A stretch of 64,000 nt of DNA from Dysgonomonas mossii (GCF_004569505.1 NZ_SPPK01000005.1:62001-126000), one strand, 5' to 3'; shown: positions 1 through 8,309, numbered from the stretch's first letter. Notes: generated from the letters alone by a model not told the origin. Numbers and translations: made by a program.

Positions 1-487
1 TTGCCGGATAACCAAAATGTGCAGCAAAAACACTGGCTACAGATTCTTTTTTATTGCCTGAGTATACTGTAAATCGTTCTGCTAGTTTTGATGGTTTACT
101 ATCGTCTTCATCCAAAAGATCTTTTTCGAAAAATATTTCTCTTAATTTTTTCTTGTTATACTTTTCTTTTTCGAGATTCTCTGTATAGATATAATTTTTG
201 GAGACAATTGGCAGTAATGCATATTTCACTACATAAAAAACATCTTTGCCATATAGTAAACTATCGGGTTGATCAGTTATAATTAATTCTATATCTGCGT
301 TTGAATTATTTTTATGAGCATCTTCTATTTTTAGACCTGAATTAACATTTTTATATTCAGATACCCACTTACTCACTAATGGCGAAACCAGTTTTTGGCT
401 TTTGATGGATATTGTATTTTGGGCATTAAGCGATAATGCTAAAATGAATAATATTATTGTTGTAAGAACTTGCTTTATAGCTTTCAT
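1..487 (-). CDS. PstS-like periplasmic solute-binding protein, C-terminus cut by window edge
   Basis: The first 162 codons of a minus-strand gene are visible; it runs off the left edge with no stop. Residues 1-22 are a signal peptide ending LSLNA before QN. The visible part looks like a periplasmic phosphate-binding (PBP-like) protein: the stretch KYALLPIVSKNY followed by KKLREIFFEKD lines up with YDALAVVVHPSNK and EQLEGIFTGK of the true PstS at 10408. The phosphate-loop residues of PstS are not recognisable, so the ligand is probably not phosphate. Its transcript starts behind a Cys-ending leader ORF (583-747) and shares a promoter palindrome with a cysteine-synthesis operon, so a sulfur oxyanion or other sulfur compound is a reasonable but unproven ligand. 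The family call is fairly sure; the ligand is a guess. Confidence 0.7.
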   Translation of the reverse strand, partial: MKAIKQVLTTIILFILALSLNAQNTISIKSQKLVSPLVSKWVSEYKNVNSGLKIEDAHKNNSNADIELIITDQPDSLLYGKDVFYVVKYALLPIVSKNYIYTENLEKEKYNKKKLREIFFEKDLLDEDDSKPSKLAERFTVYSGNKKESVASVFAAHFGYPA

Positions 488-496
488 AATTTTGAA

Positions 497-539
497 ATTT
501 TATATATAAAATGAGCCAATATTGCTAGAGGCGCAATAT
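497..539 (-). promoter_or_regulatory. Two stem-loops between Cys leader and binding-protein gene
   Basis: Reading the minus strand from the leader towards the gene start at 487, there is first a hairpin with 7-bp arms ATATTGC/GCAATAT (519-525 and 533-539, 7-base loop), then a perfect 16-base palindrome at 497-512. The first is followed after a few bases by TTTT. These are candidates for the switching structures of an attenuator controlled by the upstream leader. No long U-tract is present, so a classical intrinsic terminator is not proven. Confidence 0.35.
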
Positions 540-582
540 CAAATGAAAATAAATAGTAAAATATTGAGTGGGGGAGTTGGAA

Positions 583-747
583 TCAACAACAATGCATTCG
601 CATTGAGAAAAAGAGGAAGGAAGGTAATAGTAAAGAACGAGCAGGAACAGAGATAATTCCTGCAACATAATCATCACTTTTTTCGTGTTGTGATGCTTGT
701 TGGTTTGGCTTTTTCAACTTAGCAATGCTGTTTCGAATGATTTTCAT
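583..747 (-). CDS. Leader ORF ending in Met-His-Cys-Cys
   Basis: This 54-codon ORF starts ATGAAAATCATT at 747, about 45 bases after the -7 box at 799-792, and ends ...LLPSFLFFSMRMHCC followed by TGA. It lies between the promoter and a solute-binding-protein gene, which begins about 95 bases further on. Its end matches, in peptide and DNA, the leader ORF in front of the susCD-cbs-cgl operon (8411-8593): both have a pyrimidine run with CTTCCT, then CGAATG, then consecutive TGT codons, then a C-rich stretch. The conserved unit may be only the last 4-6 codons (MRMHCC or MHCC), with the longer frame open by chance. A cis-acting cysteine sensor is the inferred role: ribosomes stall at the Cys codons when Cys-tRNA is short. 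It is too short to assign a protein function. Confidence 0.55.
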   Translation of the reverse strand: MKIIRNSIAKLKKPNQQASQHEKSDDYVAGIISVPARSLLLPSFLFFSMRMHCC

Positions 748-791
748 TTTTTTCAATATTCTATAAGATATATTTATAAAACTATCTGATA

Positions 792-842
792 CAAAAATAA
801 AAATATGAATGGCTTTATAAAATACCACAATCATGGTATTTT
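792..842 (-). promoter_or_regulatory. Promoter with ATACC-N8-GGTAT operator, site A
   Basis: On the minus strand an inverted repeat with perfect 9-bp arms (AAAATACCA/TGGTATTTT, 819-842, 6-base spacer) precedes a -7 box TATTTTTG at 799-792. The core reads ATACCATGATTGTGGTAT. The palindrome centre is 31.5 bases upstream of the first base of the -7 box, exactly as at sites B (8622-8672) and C (63438-63507). No TTG is seen at the usual -33 position, which fits a promoter that needs an activator bound near -41. Confidence 0.65.
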
Positions 843-908
843 GCATGCAACGATCTATATAAATTGCGTAAGATAGAACCAAATGGCACTATCCTACGCA
901 ATATGAAT

Positions 909-2090
909 TTAGAGATAAGTATCCAATGCCTTTTTAAGATCAGTAATAAGATCTTCTATATTTTCTATACCTACAGACAAGCGTATCAGGGTATCTGTTA
1001 TACCTATAGCTTCACGTTCTTCTTTTGAAACAGAAGCATGAGTCATTAATGCCGGCAGTTCGATAAGAGATTCTACACCTCCAAGACTTTCGGCCAGTGC
1101 AAATAGATGAAGAGATTCTAGAAAGTGTTTCGAATTATCTATATTTCCTTTTAGTTCAAATGAGATAATTCCACCAGAACCTATTGTTTGTTTTCTTGCC
1201 AAATCGTATTGAGGGTGGCTCTTAAGACCCGGATAAATAACCTTCGTAACATTCGGATGTTCTTCTAAAAAAGCTCCAATTAATAAAGCATTTTCTTCGT
1301 GCTTTTGCATTCTTAGGCCTAATGTTTTAATTCCTCTTAAGGTGAGGTAAGAATCGAATGGGGATAAAACTGCGCCTACTGCATTTTGATAGTACTGTAT
1401 TTTGTGATATAAATTATCATCAGACAGCATAACAGATCCGCCCAAAACATCACTGTGACCTCCAATATATTTCGTAGAACTATATAGGACAATATCAGCT
1501 CCTAGACTAAGTGGTCTTTGAAAATATGGAGAGAGAAAAGTATTGTCTACTACCAAAATTAATCCTTCCTTTTTCGTGATGGTTGATACTGCGGCTATAT
1601 CCGATAATTTAAGTAAAGGATTAGTTGGTGATTCCAGCCACACTAAACGGGTATTAGGACGTACGCTTTTTTCTAAATTCAGGATGTCTATAGTATCAAT
1701 ATAGGATACCTCGATCTTATACTCATTGAATATTTTGTTGAATAGCCGCTTCGTTCCGCCATACAGATCGTCAGAGGCAATGATATGATCTCCTGCTTTT
1801 AATAAGGCTAATATTACACTTGTTTCAGCAGCTAATCCGGAACTGAAGGCAAATGCGTATTTTGCATTTTCAAGAGCAGCTAGTTTTTCTTCCAGAGCTT
1901 TCCTGGTTGGATTCAACGACCGCGTATATTCGTATCCGGCAGTAGGTTCCTCAACTTTCTCTCTGGCGAAAGTGGTAGACAAATGTATTGGGACTACAAC
2001 ATCTCCGGTTGCTCCATCTCTGAAATCAGGTGTTTCTCCTGCATGAATTGCTTTGGTGTCAAATCCATATTGACTATATTTATTTCTCAT
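909..2090 (-). CDS. Cystathionine gamma-lyase/gamma-synthase family PLP enzyme
   Basis: A 393-residue Cys/Met-metabolism PLP enzyme of normal family length, cytoplasmic. Family motifs are present: YTR at 55-57, SSGLAA at 83-88, ESPTNP at 153-158, DNTF at 182-185, and the PLP Schiff-base lysine K207 in SSTKYIGGHSD. Members either split cystathionine to cysteine, 2-oxobutyrate and ammonia (gamma-lyase) or make cystathionine from an activated homoserine (gamma-synthase); sequence alone does not separate these. Its position directly downstream of a cystathionine beta-synthase favours the lyase, completing reverse transsulfuration from homocysteine to cysteine. It is the last gene of the susCD-cbs operon, 10 bases after a 37-codon ORF. 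The family is certain; the direction of the reaction is inferred. Confidence 0.9.
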   Translation of the reverse strand: MRNKYSQYGFDTKAIHAGETPDFRDGATGDVVVPIHLSTTFAREKVEEPTAGYEYTRSLNPTRKALEEKLAALENAKYAFAFSSGLAAETSVILALLKAGDHIIASDDLYGGTKRLFNKIFNEYKIEVSYIDTIDILNLEKSVRPNTRLVWLESPTNPLLKLSDIAAVSTITKKEGLILVVDNTFLSPYFQRPLSLGADIVLYSSTKYIGGHSDVLGGSVMLSDDNLYHKIQYYQNAVGAVLSPFDSYLTLRGIKTLGLRMQKHEENALLIGAFLEEHPNVTKVIYPGLKSHPQYDLARKQTIGSGGIISFELKGNIDNSKHFLESLHLFALAESLGGVESLIELPALMTHASVSKEEREAIGITDTLIRLSVGIENIEDLITDLKKALDTYL

Positions 2091-2100
2091 ATCGTTTTAA

Positions 2101-2214
2101 TTATTTTATTTTTATTAAATTAACTTTAAGATCGGCATCCAGCTCAGGAACAATACTAAAGCGAGATTTTAGAAATTCAGCATTACCTGTATCTAAAATG
2201 GATACATTTCTCAT
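2101..2214 (-). CDS. Candidate small protein between the two transsulfuration genes
   Basis: A 37-codon ORF starts ATG at 2214, 16 bases after the cystathionine beta-synthase stop, and ends 10 bases before the gamma-lyase ATG, so it fills the intergenic gap like an operon gene. It begins MRNVSILDTGNAEFLKSRFS and ends VNLIKIK. Its first codons (ATGAGAAAT) are the same as those of the following enzyme gene. I recognise no family. It could be a small protein, a translational-coupling ORF or the decayed end of a former gene. Confidence 0.35.
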   Translation of the reverse strand: MRNVSILDTGNAEFLKSRFSIVPELDADLKVNLIKIK

Positions 2215-2230
2215 GAAATTCGTCTTTTAG

Positions 2231-3616
2231 TTATGCTTGTACAATGCGATTATTATTGATTTTAGTAAGAATGTCTATTTTCGTGACTAATCCCACAAAG
2301 AGTCCTGCATCACCTTCTAATATAGCTACGTAACCGTCGTTGAGTATATCAAGGAGTTGTTCGTAACTGGCAGTATATGGTATAGTGACTAGATTTTTAG
2401 CCATTATCTGAGATACCGGTGTCTTGTTTGTATATCCCTCTATATATGCCTTTAATAAGTCTGAGTCATCTATAATCCCTACTGCTTTATTATTTTTGAG
2501 TATAGGTAATTGAGAGATATCGTAAAGCTTCATTTTTTTATATACAGTCAGTAATGTGTCAGAAGGTTGCGCATATATTATGGCTTTATCTTCTATATTA
2601 CGTTGTGCAAAATCTCTAAGATCGTTGTGTACTTTTTTATTTTCTAGCCCATTGTCTTGTAGCCAGTAATTATTGTACATCTTCGATAAATACTTGTTTC
2701 CACTGTCGCAAACGAGAGTCACTACGCGTTTCGGTTCTGTTTGTTCCTGACAATATTTAATGGCAGCCGAAAGAAGTGTTCCTGAAGATGATCCGGCAAG
2801 AATGCCTTCTTTATTAAGGAGTTCGTATACTGCATCAAAACTCTCTTTGTCTGATATGGAATAAGCCTTTTTAGTAAGGGAGAAATCGGCTATTGATGGG
2901 ATGAAGTCTTCACCTATACCTTCTACCAACCACGATCCTGAGTCGGATCGTATAATTCCTTTATTTACATAATCGGCTAATATTGATCCATTGGGATCGG
3001 CTAATACAAATTCTGTTTTATCAGAAACCTTCTTAAAAAAGTGAGTTAGTCCCGTCAATGTACCTGAAGATCCAACTCCCACAACGACAGCATCAACATC
3101 TTTATTCATTTGCTGCCATATCTCGGGACCTGTGGTAGTTTCGTGGGCTAGGGGGTTAGCCGGGTTTTCGAACTGGTTAATGTAATAAGCTCCTGTGTCT
3201 TTTGCTATTTGCTGTGCTAAATCCTGATAGTATTCGGAGTGTCCTTTTATTACATCAGAACGTGTGATTATTACTTCGACGCCTAAGGCTCTGAGGTGAT
3301 TGATTTTTTCCTGACTCATTTTGTCGGGAATCACCAGTTTCAATTTATAGTTCTTCATCTTAGCAATGAGGGCTAACCCTAAACCCGTATTGCCTGCTGT
3401 TGCTTCTATTATTGTATCTCCGGGTTTCAACTTTCCTTCTTGTTCGGCAATGGTTATCATCGATAATCCTATACGATCTTTTATCGAGCCCCCCGGATTT
3501 TGGTTTTCGAGCTTGACAAACAATCTACATTTGCCTGTATTTATTTTTGTAATTTCTATCATAGGCGTGTTGCCCACCATATCTAATACACTATTTGTAA
3601 CATTATACTCTTTCAT
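2231..3616 (-). CDS. Cystathionine beta-synthase (PLP) with C-terminal CBS-domain pair
   Basis: A 461-residue fold-type II PLP enzyme of the cysteine synthase/cystathionine beta-synthase family. The Schiff-base lysine is K46 in NPGGSIKDR; TAGNTG at 73-78 and the phosphate loop GVGSSGTLTG at 180-189 are intact. Residues about 340-455 form two CBS (Bateman) repeats, which O-acetylserine sulfhydrylases lack; that makes condensation of serine and homocysteine the likelier reaction. There is no N-terminal heme-binding extension as in animal enzymes. The CBS pair may bind an adenosyl ligand as an allosteric sensor, as known for this family. The next enzyme downstream is the matching gamma-lyase. 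A 13-bp hairpin separates it from susD upstream. Confidence 0.85.
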   Translation of the reverse strand: MKEYNVTNSVLDMVGNTPMIEITKINTGKCRLFVKLENQNPGGSIKDRIGLSMITIAEQEGKLKPGDTIIEATAGNTGLGLALIAKMKNYKLKLVIPDKMSQEKINHLRALGVEVIITRSDVIKGHSEYYQDLAQQIAKDTGAYYINQFENPANPLAHETTTGPEIWQQMNKDVDAVVVGVGSSGTLTGLTHFFKKVSDKTEFVLADPNGSILADYVNKGIIRSDSGSWLVEGIGEDFIPSIADFSLTKKAYSISDKESFDAVYELLNKEGILAGSSSGTLLSAAIKYCQEQTEPKRVVTLVCDSGNKYLSKMYNNYWLQDNGLENKKVHNDLRDFAQRNIEDKAIIYAQPSDTLLTVYKKMKLYDISQLPILKNNKAVGIIDDSDLLKAYIEGYTNKTPVSQIMAKNLVTIPYTASYEQLLDILNDGYVAILEGDAGLFVGLVTKIDILTKINNNRIVQA

Positions 3617-3646
3617 CGTTATAATATTTACTTGTTGATATAATAA

Positions 3647-3684
3647 CTTTGGCTGATATCACAAACCTGTAATATCAGCCAAAG
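3647..3684 (-). other. 13-bp intercistronic hairpin between susD and cystathionine beta-synthase
   Basis: Perfect inverted repeat CTTTGGCTGATAT (3647-3659) / ATATCAGCCAAAG (3672-3684) with a 12-base loop, just after the susD stop and 31 bases before the next start. No U-tract follows on the minus strand. It is therefore more likely a partial terminator, processing site or mRNA-stabilising stem that sets the ratio of transporter to enzyme than a full operon end. Confidence 0.7.
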
Positions 3685-3696
3685 GCAAAATATTTA

Positions 3697-5049
3697 TCAA
3701 TAGCCTGGATTTTGTTCAACATCAGGATCCGATAATATATCTGAAGCGGGGAATGGAAACAACCAATAGTCGGTATTTGTCAGACCGAGGACTGAACCTG
3801 TCCTTTTTGTTCTAACCAGATCAAACCAACGATGAGGTTCGAAAGCAAATTCTATACTATTCTCATCTTCAATAGCTTGAATTATTACATCCTTGTCAGA
3901 GCTGTCAAAATCGGGTATATCTGCCCTGCCACGAACCTTATTTAAGTCTGATAAAGCACCTGATATATCCGGAGTTGCTTTTTTTATCCTGGCCTCAGCC
4001 CGTATTAAGTATAGCTCTGCAATGCGAATAACATAAGCCGGGTCGGTACTTGTTGATACGGTATTATACAATACTCCGTATACTGAGTTTCCGCTACCTT
4101 TTATAATTTCTTTTCTTGTTCCCCCTACATCCGAATCGTTCAGTTTGGCAACTAATGCATCCGACGGCTTTAAGGTATATTGCCCTCCTACAGTACTTGG
4201 ATACCAAAGATTCCAGTAACTATTTTTGTCATTTGATGTAAAAGTTAATTCAAATACAGATTCCGGAGACAGAAATGGTGAAGTAAAAAAGGTTTTAAAA
4301 GGTTTCACCAGAGAATATTTGGTACTGTTGATTACCGATGTAGCATATGTTTCCGCCTCTGCCCATTGTTCTCTATAAAGATGGAGTCTTGCTCTTAAAG
4401 CTCTAGCCGCATTTTTTTGAGCTCTGTTGCGTGTTGTCGAATCGTCTTCAGGAAGTAACTCTTCGGCTTTTGTCAGATCGGCAAGTACCTGATCGTAAGT
4501 CTGAGCGAGAGTACTTCTTTTTATCCCTGATAATGCTCCCAAATCTGTTGTTGGGTTCAATTGAAGTTGTACTCCGCCCCATCCGCGAGCGAGGTCGAAA
4601 TAGCCAAGGGCTCTTATGAAGTATGCTTCGCCTAGAATCTTATTCTTCTCAGCTTCAGTAAATAATGGATCATTTACATTCCCGATAGCTGCGATTATAG
4701 AATTTGCAGAGTTGATGCCCGCATAAATAGTTTGATAAACATAAACAGTACCGGCATTATCAGGAGAAACCGAATTCTGATCGAGTTGTAAGTATTGGCT
4801 CAATGTCCCATTGTAGGAAACATTGTCTGCCGTTATTGTTCCTAATGTTATGTAATAATTAGAATAATAATTCTGAACTGAATTATACGCTCCGATAATA
4901 GCAGCATTTGCTGTTCCTTTATTCGTTATTGCAACCGTAGAAGGTATAGAATTTGTGGGAGACAAATCTAGAAAATCCTCACAAGCAGTGAACAATAAGA
5001 GTGTTGAGAGAGCTGCTATGATAATTAAGTTTTTATATAACTTTTTCAT
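3697..5049 (-). CDS. SusD/RagB-family outer-membrane lipoprotein
   Basis: A 450-residue protein with a lipoprotein signal (LLLFTAC, lipidated Cys23) followed by EDFLDLSPTNS, the usual SusD start. The N-terminal TPR-like region (ANAAIIGAYNSVQNYY) and the C-terminal family signatures (AELYLIRAEARIK; IEDENSIEFAFEPHRWFDLVRTKR; final DVEQNPGY) are all present, so it is full length. SusD proteins cap the SusC pore on the cell surface and bind the ligand. It lies 39 bases after its susC partner and upstream of two cysteine-synthesis enzymes, which suggests a sulfur-containing ligand rather than a glycan; that substrate is an inference. Confidence 0.92.
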   Translation of the reverse strand: MKKLYKNLIIIAALSTLLLFTACEDFLDLSPTNSIPSTVAITNKGTANAAIIGAYNSVQNYYSNYYITLGTITADNVSYNGTLSQYLQLDQNSVSPDNAGTVYVYQTIYAGINSANSIIAAIGNVNDPLFTEAEKNKILGEAYFIRALGYFDLARGWGGVQLQLNPTTDLGALSGIKRSTLAQTYDQVLADLTKAEELLPEDDSTTRNRAQKNAARALRARLHLYREQWAEAETYATSVINSTKYSLVKPFKTFFTSPFLSPESVFELTFTSNDKNSYWNLWYPSTVGGQYTLKPSDALVAKLNDSDVGGTRKEIIKGSGNSVYGVLYNTVSTSTDPAYVIRIAELYLIRAEARIKKATPDISGALSDLNKVRGRADIPDFDSSDKDVIIQAIEDENSIEFAFEPHRWFDLVRTKRTGSVLGLTNTDYWLFPFPASDILSDPDVEQNPGY

Positions 5050-5088
5050 TGTTTTTGTTTTTGTGGAACTTAAATATGAATTCTTTTT

Positions 5089-8000
5089 TTAGAATGTAGC
5101 ATTCAATGTGAGCTGAATAGTGCGTGGTTGTGGCACTGTTGCCCAATCGTATCCATAAGTATTCTGGCTACTACTTTGTGCATTTACTTCCGGGTCGAGC
5201 CCTTTATATTTTGTAATGGTAAACAGATTGGTAACCGAGACTGTCGCTCTGAGTCTACTTAGTTGCAAATTTCTTATAATAGATTTAGGCAGATTGTAGC
5301 TTAGAGCCAGATTTTTGAGCCTGATAAACGAGCCGTCACTCAAATATCGGCTACTCATATTTGCAACATTCCCTCCATAGTTGTTTGCCGAACCTCCGTT
5401 GATAGTAGGGTCGCCACTATATGTGGTCAGACGAGGAATATCAGTTATATCTCCGGCTTTTTGCCATCTTTCTAGTTGTCTCGGAATAAAGCCTATATTG
5501 TTTTGAGTACCACCATGTACTAAGAAGAAATCGTGCATACTAAGTATTTTATTTCCTTGCTGAAAATAAAAGAATAGATTCAGTGAAAAATCTTTATAGG
5601 TAATATCATTTGTAAAGCCTCCGGTATAGTTAGGTAAGGCATTACCTACAATTTGTCTGTCCGCTGAAGTGATAAAACCATCCTTATTAACATCTTCATA
5701 AACAGCATTTCCTGTTTCAGGGTCTACATATAGCTGTTTGTACAAATAAAAAGAGTTTACTGAATAGCCTTCGCGTAATATGGATGCATTACGTCCCGAA
5801 GCTCCAAGGGTAATATCAGAAGCTAATTTCTCTATTTTATTTTTGTTCCATGATATATTAAATTCAGTAGTCCATTTGAAGTCTTTTTTATTGATATTAG
5901 TAGATTGTATTCCTAATTCAACCCCACTGTTTCTTACAGCACCATAGTTTTGAAGAAAAGATGTAAACCCTGAACGATAAGGAACAGGAACATTCAATAA
6001 TAAATCGTATGTGTATTTATTATAATAGTCGAAACTAAAGCTTATTGCATTTTTCAGGATTGCAAAATCAAAGCCGAGGTCTAACTGACGAGTGGTTTCC
6101 CATGTCAGGTCTGGATTTGCCAGTTGAGAAGGGGCAGTGCCGGCAGTCTCTAAATAGTTCGATCCTGCTGACCATAAACCCAAAGCAGCGTATGACCCTA
6201 TTCCATTTTGATTTCCCGAATATCCAAAACTGCCCCTAAATTTGAGCGCATCAAAGAAATTTATGTTTTTTATAAAACTCTCCTGACTTGCATCCCATGT
6301 AAGCCCAACAGACGGAAAGTAGCCCCAACGCTTGTTCTTCCCGAACTTAGATGAGGCATCAGCCCTTATGCTTCCATCTATTGTATATTTATTATTATAC
6401 GTATAACTAGCTTTTCCAAAGAATGAAAGTAATCTACTTTCAGACTTGGATGCTGAACCCGATTTAGTTGCTGCTACAGAAATATCTTTTAGATCATTGG
6501 TTGCAAAACCTTGTCCCGATGCACTGGTGTACTCCTCTTGTACAGCATTGACCGTATTTCCAAGTAAAACATTAAGCGCATGTTTATCTTTAAAGACTTT
6601 ATTATAGGTGAGTAATTGTTCTGCTGTATAAACAATATTTTTAGCTTTGTATGAGGTAGCAGAACCATTAGTTGCTATCCCGGCACTGATAAATGTGTCA
6701 GCATAATTGCTTTCAGTCAGATCAGTATTATCTAAGCTCCAGCTTGAACGAAATTTAAGTTCTTTGAGAAGGTTATATTCCAAGAACAAGTTTCCGATAG
6801 TTCGCCATGTAGTAGCATTATTATCAAGATGTTCTATCAGAGCCAGATGGTTATCAAAACTTCCATATCTGGCATAACTTCCATCTTCATTGTAAATAGG
6901 TAAATATGAACGAACGAATATAGCTGAATTGATTACTCCTTTTGGATTGTTGTCATTGCTACTTATATTACGATATACTTTACTTAGGTTAATGCTTGTG
7001 CCTATTTTCAATTTGCTTGTTAAATTATTGTCATAGTTGAGTCGTCCCGAATAGCGCTCGAAATCAGAAGGTTTAACAACAGACTCTTGCTTGGTGTATC
7101 CGAGGCCGACATAGTAGGTACTGTTGGAATTACCTCCCTGCGCTGAGATTTCATAATTTGATAAGGCTGCCGTTCTAAATAAATCACTATTGCGATCGTA
7201 TGTGGGCATAACGGAGGGATCAGCAAAAGGTAACTTTATGTCAGATGGAGACAATCCTCTATCGATACCTGTATTGTAGGCTGCTTCGTTAGCGAGTATA
7301 GCCGTTTCAGGGCCTGTTATAGATCGGAATTTTTTAATAGCATTTGCCCATCCATGAGACAGGGATACCGATATTTTCGCTTTTGTATCTTGTTTACCTC
7401 TCTTAGTTGTTATTATAACTACTCCATTTGCTCCTAATGATCCGTATATTGCGGTCGCATTAGCGTCTTTAAGTACAGTAATGTTCTCGATGTCTGATGG
7501 ATTAATATCCGATAATGGATTTGACTGAGTTTGTCCTCCCATACCGGTAGATATGAGATTGCTGTTGCTAATAAATACACCATCAATAATGTATAATGGG
7601 TCTACTCCTGCATTAATAGAGTTACTACCTCTTACACGAAAGATAACACCACCTCCGGGAACTCCGGTATTTGATGATATCTGTACGCCGGGAGCTTTTC
7701 CTTGTAATAGCTGGTCAAATCCGGAAGCCGCAGTTTCTTTTATTCCATCTGAAAGATTAATGGAAGTTATAGCTCCACTTACTGATCTTCGTTGTTGGGA
7801 TGTATAACCTGTTACAACAACTTCGTCAAGAAAGTTAAAGTCTTCTTTTAATGATAGGATGATGGGTTCTTCTGCATCGTAAACATCAATATCTTGAGAT
7901 TTATATCCTACCAGACTTATAGATAAAGTAGCGGGTAGAGCTTTGGTTACTTGTAACGAAAATCCGCCATGAGCATCAGTAAGAGTGCCATTTGTCGTTC

Positions 8001-8187
8001 CTTTTAAGGCGACGGAAGCTCCGATAATAGGCTCTTTGGTTTTATCGTCTATAACGTTCCCTCTTATAATGGTTTGGGAATAAAGCCCAAACGTAGATAG
8101 CATCAATAATACTAAAAATACATAAATATGCTTTTTAACACATGAGGGTTGATACTTTTTTTCCCAAAAAATAAATATATTTGTCAT
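5089..8187 (-). CDS. SusC/RagA-family TonB-dependent outer-membrane transporter
   Basis: A 1032-residue TonB-dependent receptor. After a hydrophobic signal (about residues 19-38, ending LYSQ) comes a carboxypeptidase-D-like regulatory domain (about 40-115, IIRGNVIDDKTKEPIIGASV), the SusC motif DEVVVTGYTSQQRRSVSGAI, the plug (IYIIDG-like segment and ATAIYGSLGANGVVIITTKRG) and a long beta-barrel ending in aromatic-polar LTLNATF. The annotated ATG gives a long charged N-region before the signal, so a later start is possible. It is first in a unit susC-susD-cbs-orf37-cgl and lies behind a 220-base leader with hairpins and a Cys-codon leader ORF. It likely imports a sulfur source needed under cysteine limitation. 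Confidence 0.92.
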   Translation of the reverse strand: MTNIFIFWEKKYQPSCVKKHIYVFLVLLMLSTFGLYSQTIIRGNVIDDKTKEPIIGASVALKGTTNGTLTDAHGGFSLQVTKALPATLSISLVGYKSQDIDVYDAEEPIILSLKEDFNFLDEVVVTGYTSQQRRSVSGAITSINLSDGIKETAASGFDQLLQGKAPGVQISSNTGVPGGGVIFRVRGSNSINAGVDPLYIIDGVFISNSNLISTGMGGQTQSNPLSDINPSDIENITVLKDANATAIYGSLGANGVVIITTKRGKQDTKAKISVSLSHGWANAIKKFRSITGPETAILANEAAYNTGIDRGLSPSDIKLPFADPSVMPTYDRNSDLFRTAALSNYEISAQGGNSNSTYYVGLGYTKQESVVKPSDFERYSGRLNYDNNLTSKLKIGTSINLSKVYRNISSNDNNPKGVINSAIFVRSYLPIYNEDGSYARYGSFDNHLALIEHLDNNATTWRTIGNLFLEYNLLKELKFRSSWSLDNTDLTESNYADTFISAGIATNGSATSYKAKNIVYTAEQLLTYNKVFKDKHALNVLLGNTVNAVQEEYTSASGQGFATNDLKDISVAATKSGSASKSESRLLSFFGKASYTYNNKYTIDGSIRADASSKFGKNKRWGYFPSVGLTWDASQESFIKNINFFDALKFRGSFGYSGNQNGIGSYAALGLWSAGSNYLETAGTAPSQLANPDLTWETTRQLDLGFDFAILKNAISFSFDYYNKYTYDLLLNVPVPYRSGFTSFLQNYGAVRNSGVELGIQSTNINKKDFKWTTEFNISWNKNKIEKLASDITLGASGRNASILREGYSVNSFYLYKQLYVDPETGNAVYEDVNKDGFITSADRQIVGNALPNYTGGFTNDITYKDFSLNLFFYFQQGNKILSMHDFFLVHGGTQNNIGFIPRQLERWQKAGDITDIPRLTTYSGDPTINGGSANNYGGNVANMSSRYLSDGSFIRLKNLALSYNLPKSIIRNLQLSRLRATVSVTNLFTITKYKGLDPEVNAQSSSQNTYGYDWATVPQPRTIQLTLNATF

Positions 8188-8203
8188 ATTCTATTTTAGA
8201 TTG

Positions 8204-8243
8204 AACACTTCCAATACCAATTGCCGTCGGAGGAGGAAGTGTT
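8204..8243 (-). promoter_or_regulatory. Hairpin just upstream of susC
   Basis: Inverted repeat AACACTTCC (8204-8212) / GGAAGTGTT (8235-8243), 9 bp with a 22-base loop, 17 bases before the susC ATG. The loop on the minus strand carries CCTCCTCCGACGGCAA. It sits where an attenuator or translation-blocking stem would be expected downstream of the leader ORF at 8411-8593. No U-tract follows on the minus strand. Confidence 0.4.
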
Positions 8244-8309
8244 TATTTTTATAATTAAAACTTCTCTTTTTTATATACGATTGTAACACATCTTGCTTAT
8301 TTGTATAAC

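Noticed and set aside
748..882. Upstream extension of the leader ORF at 583-747
   Set aside because: It would start upstream of the -7 box at 799-792 and run through the operator, so it cannot be in the transcript.
2030..2230. 66-codon plus-strand ORF over the gap between the transsulfuration genes
   Set aside because: It overlaps the start of the gamma-lyase gene antisense and has no promoter or recognisable motif; the minus-strand 37-codon ORF fits the operon better.
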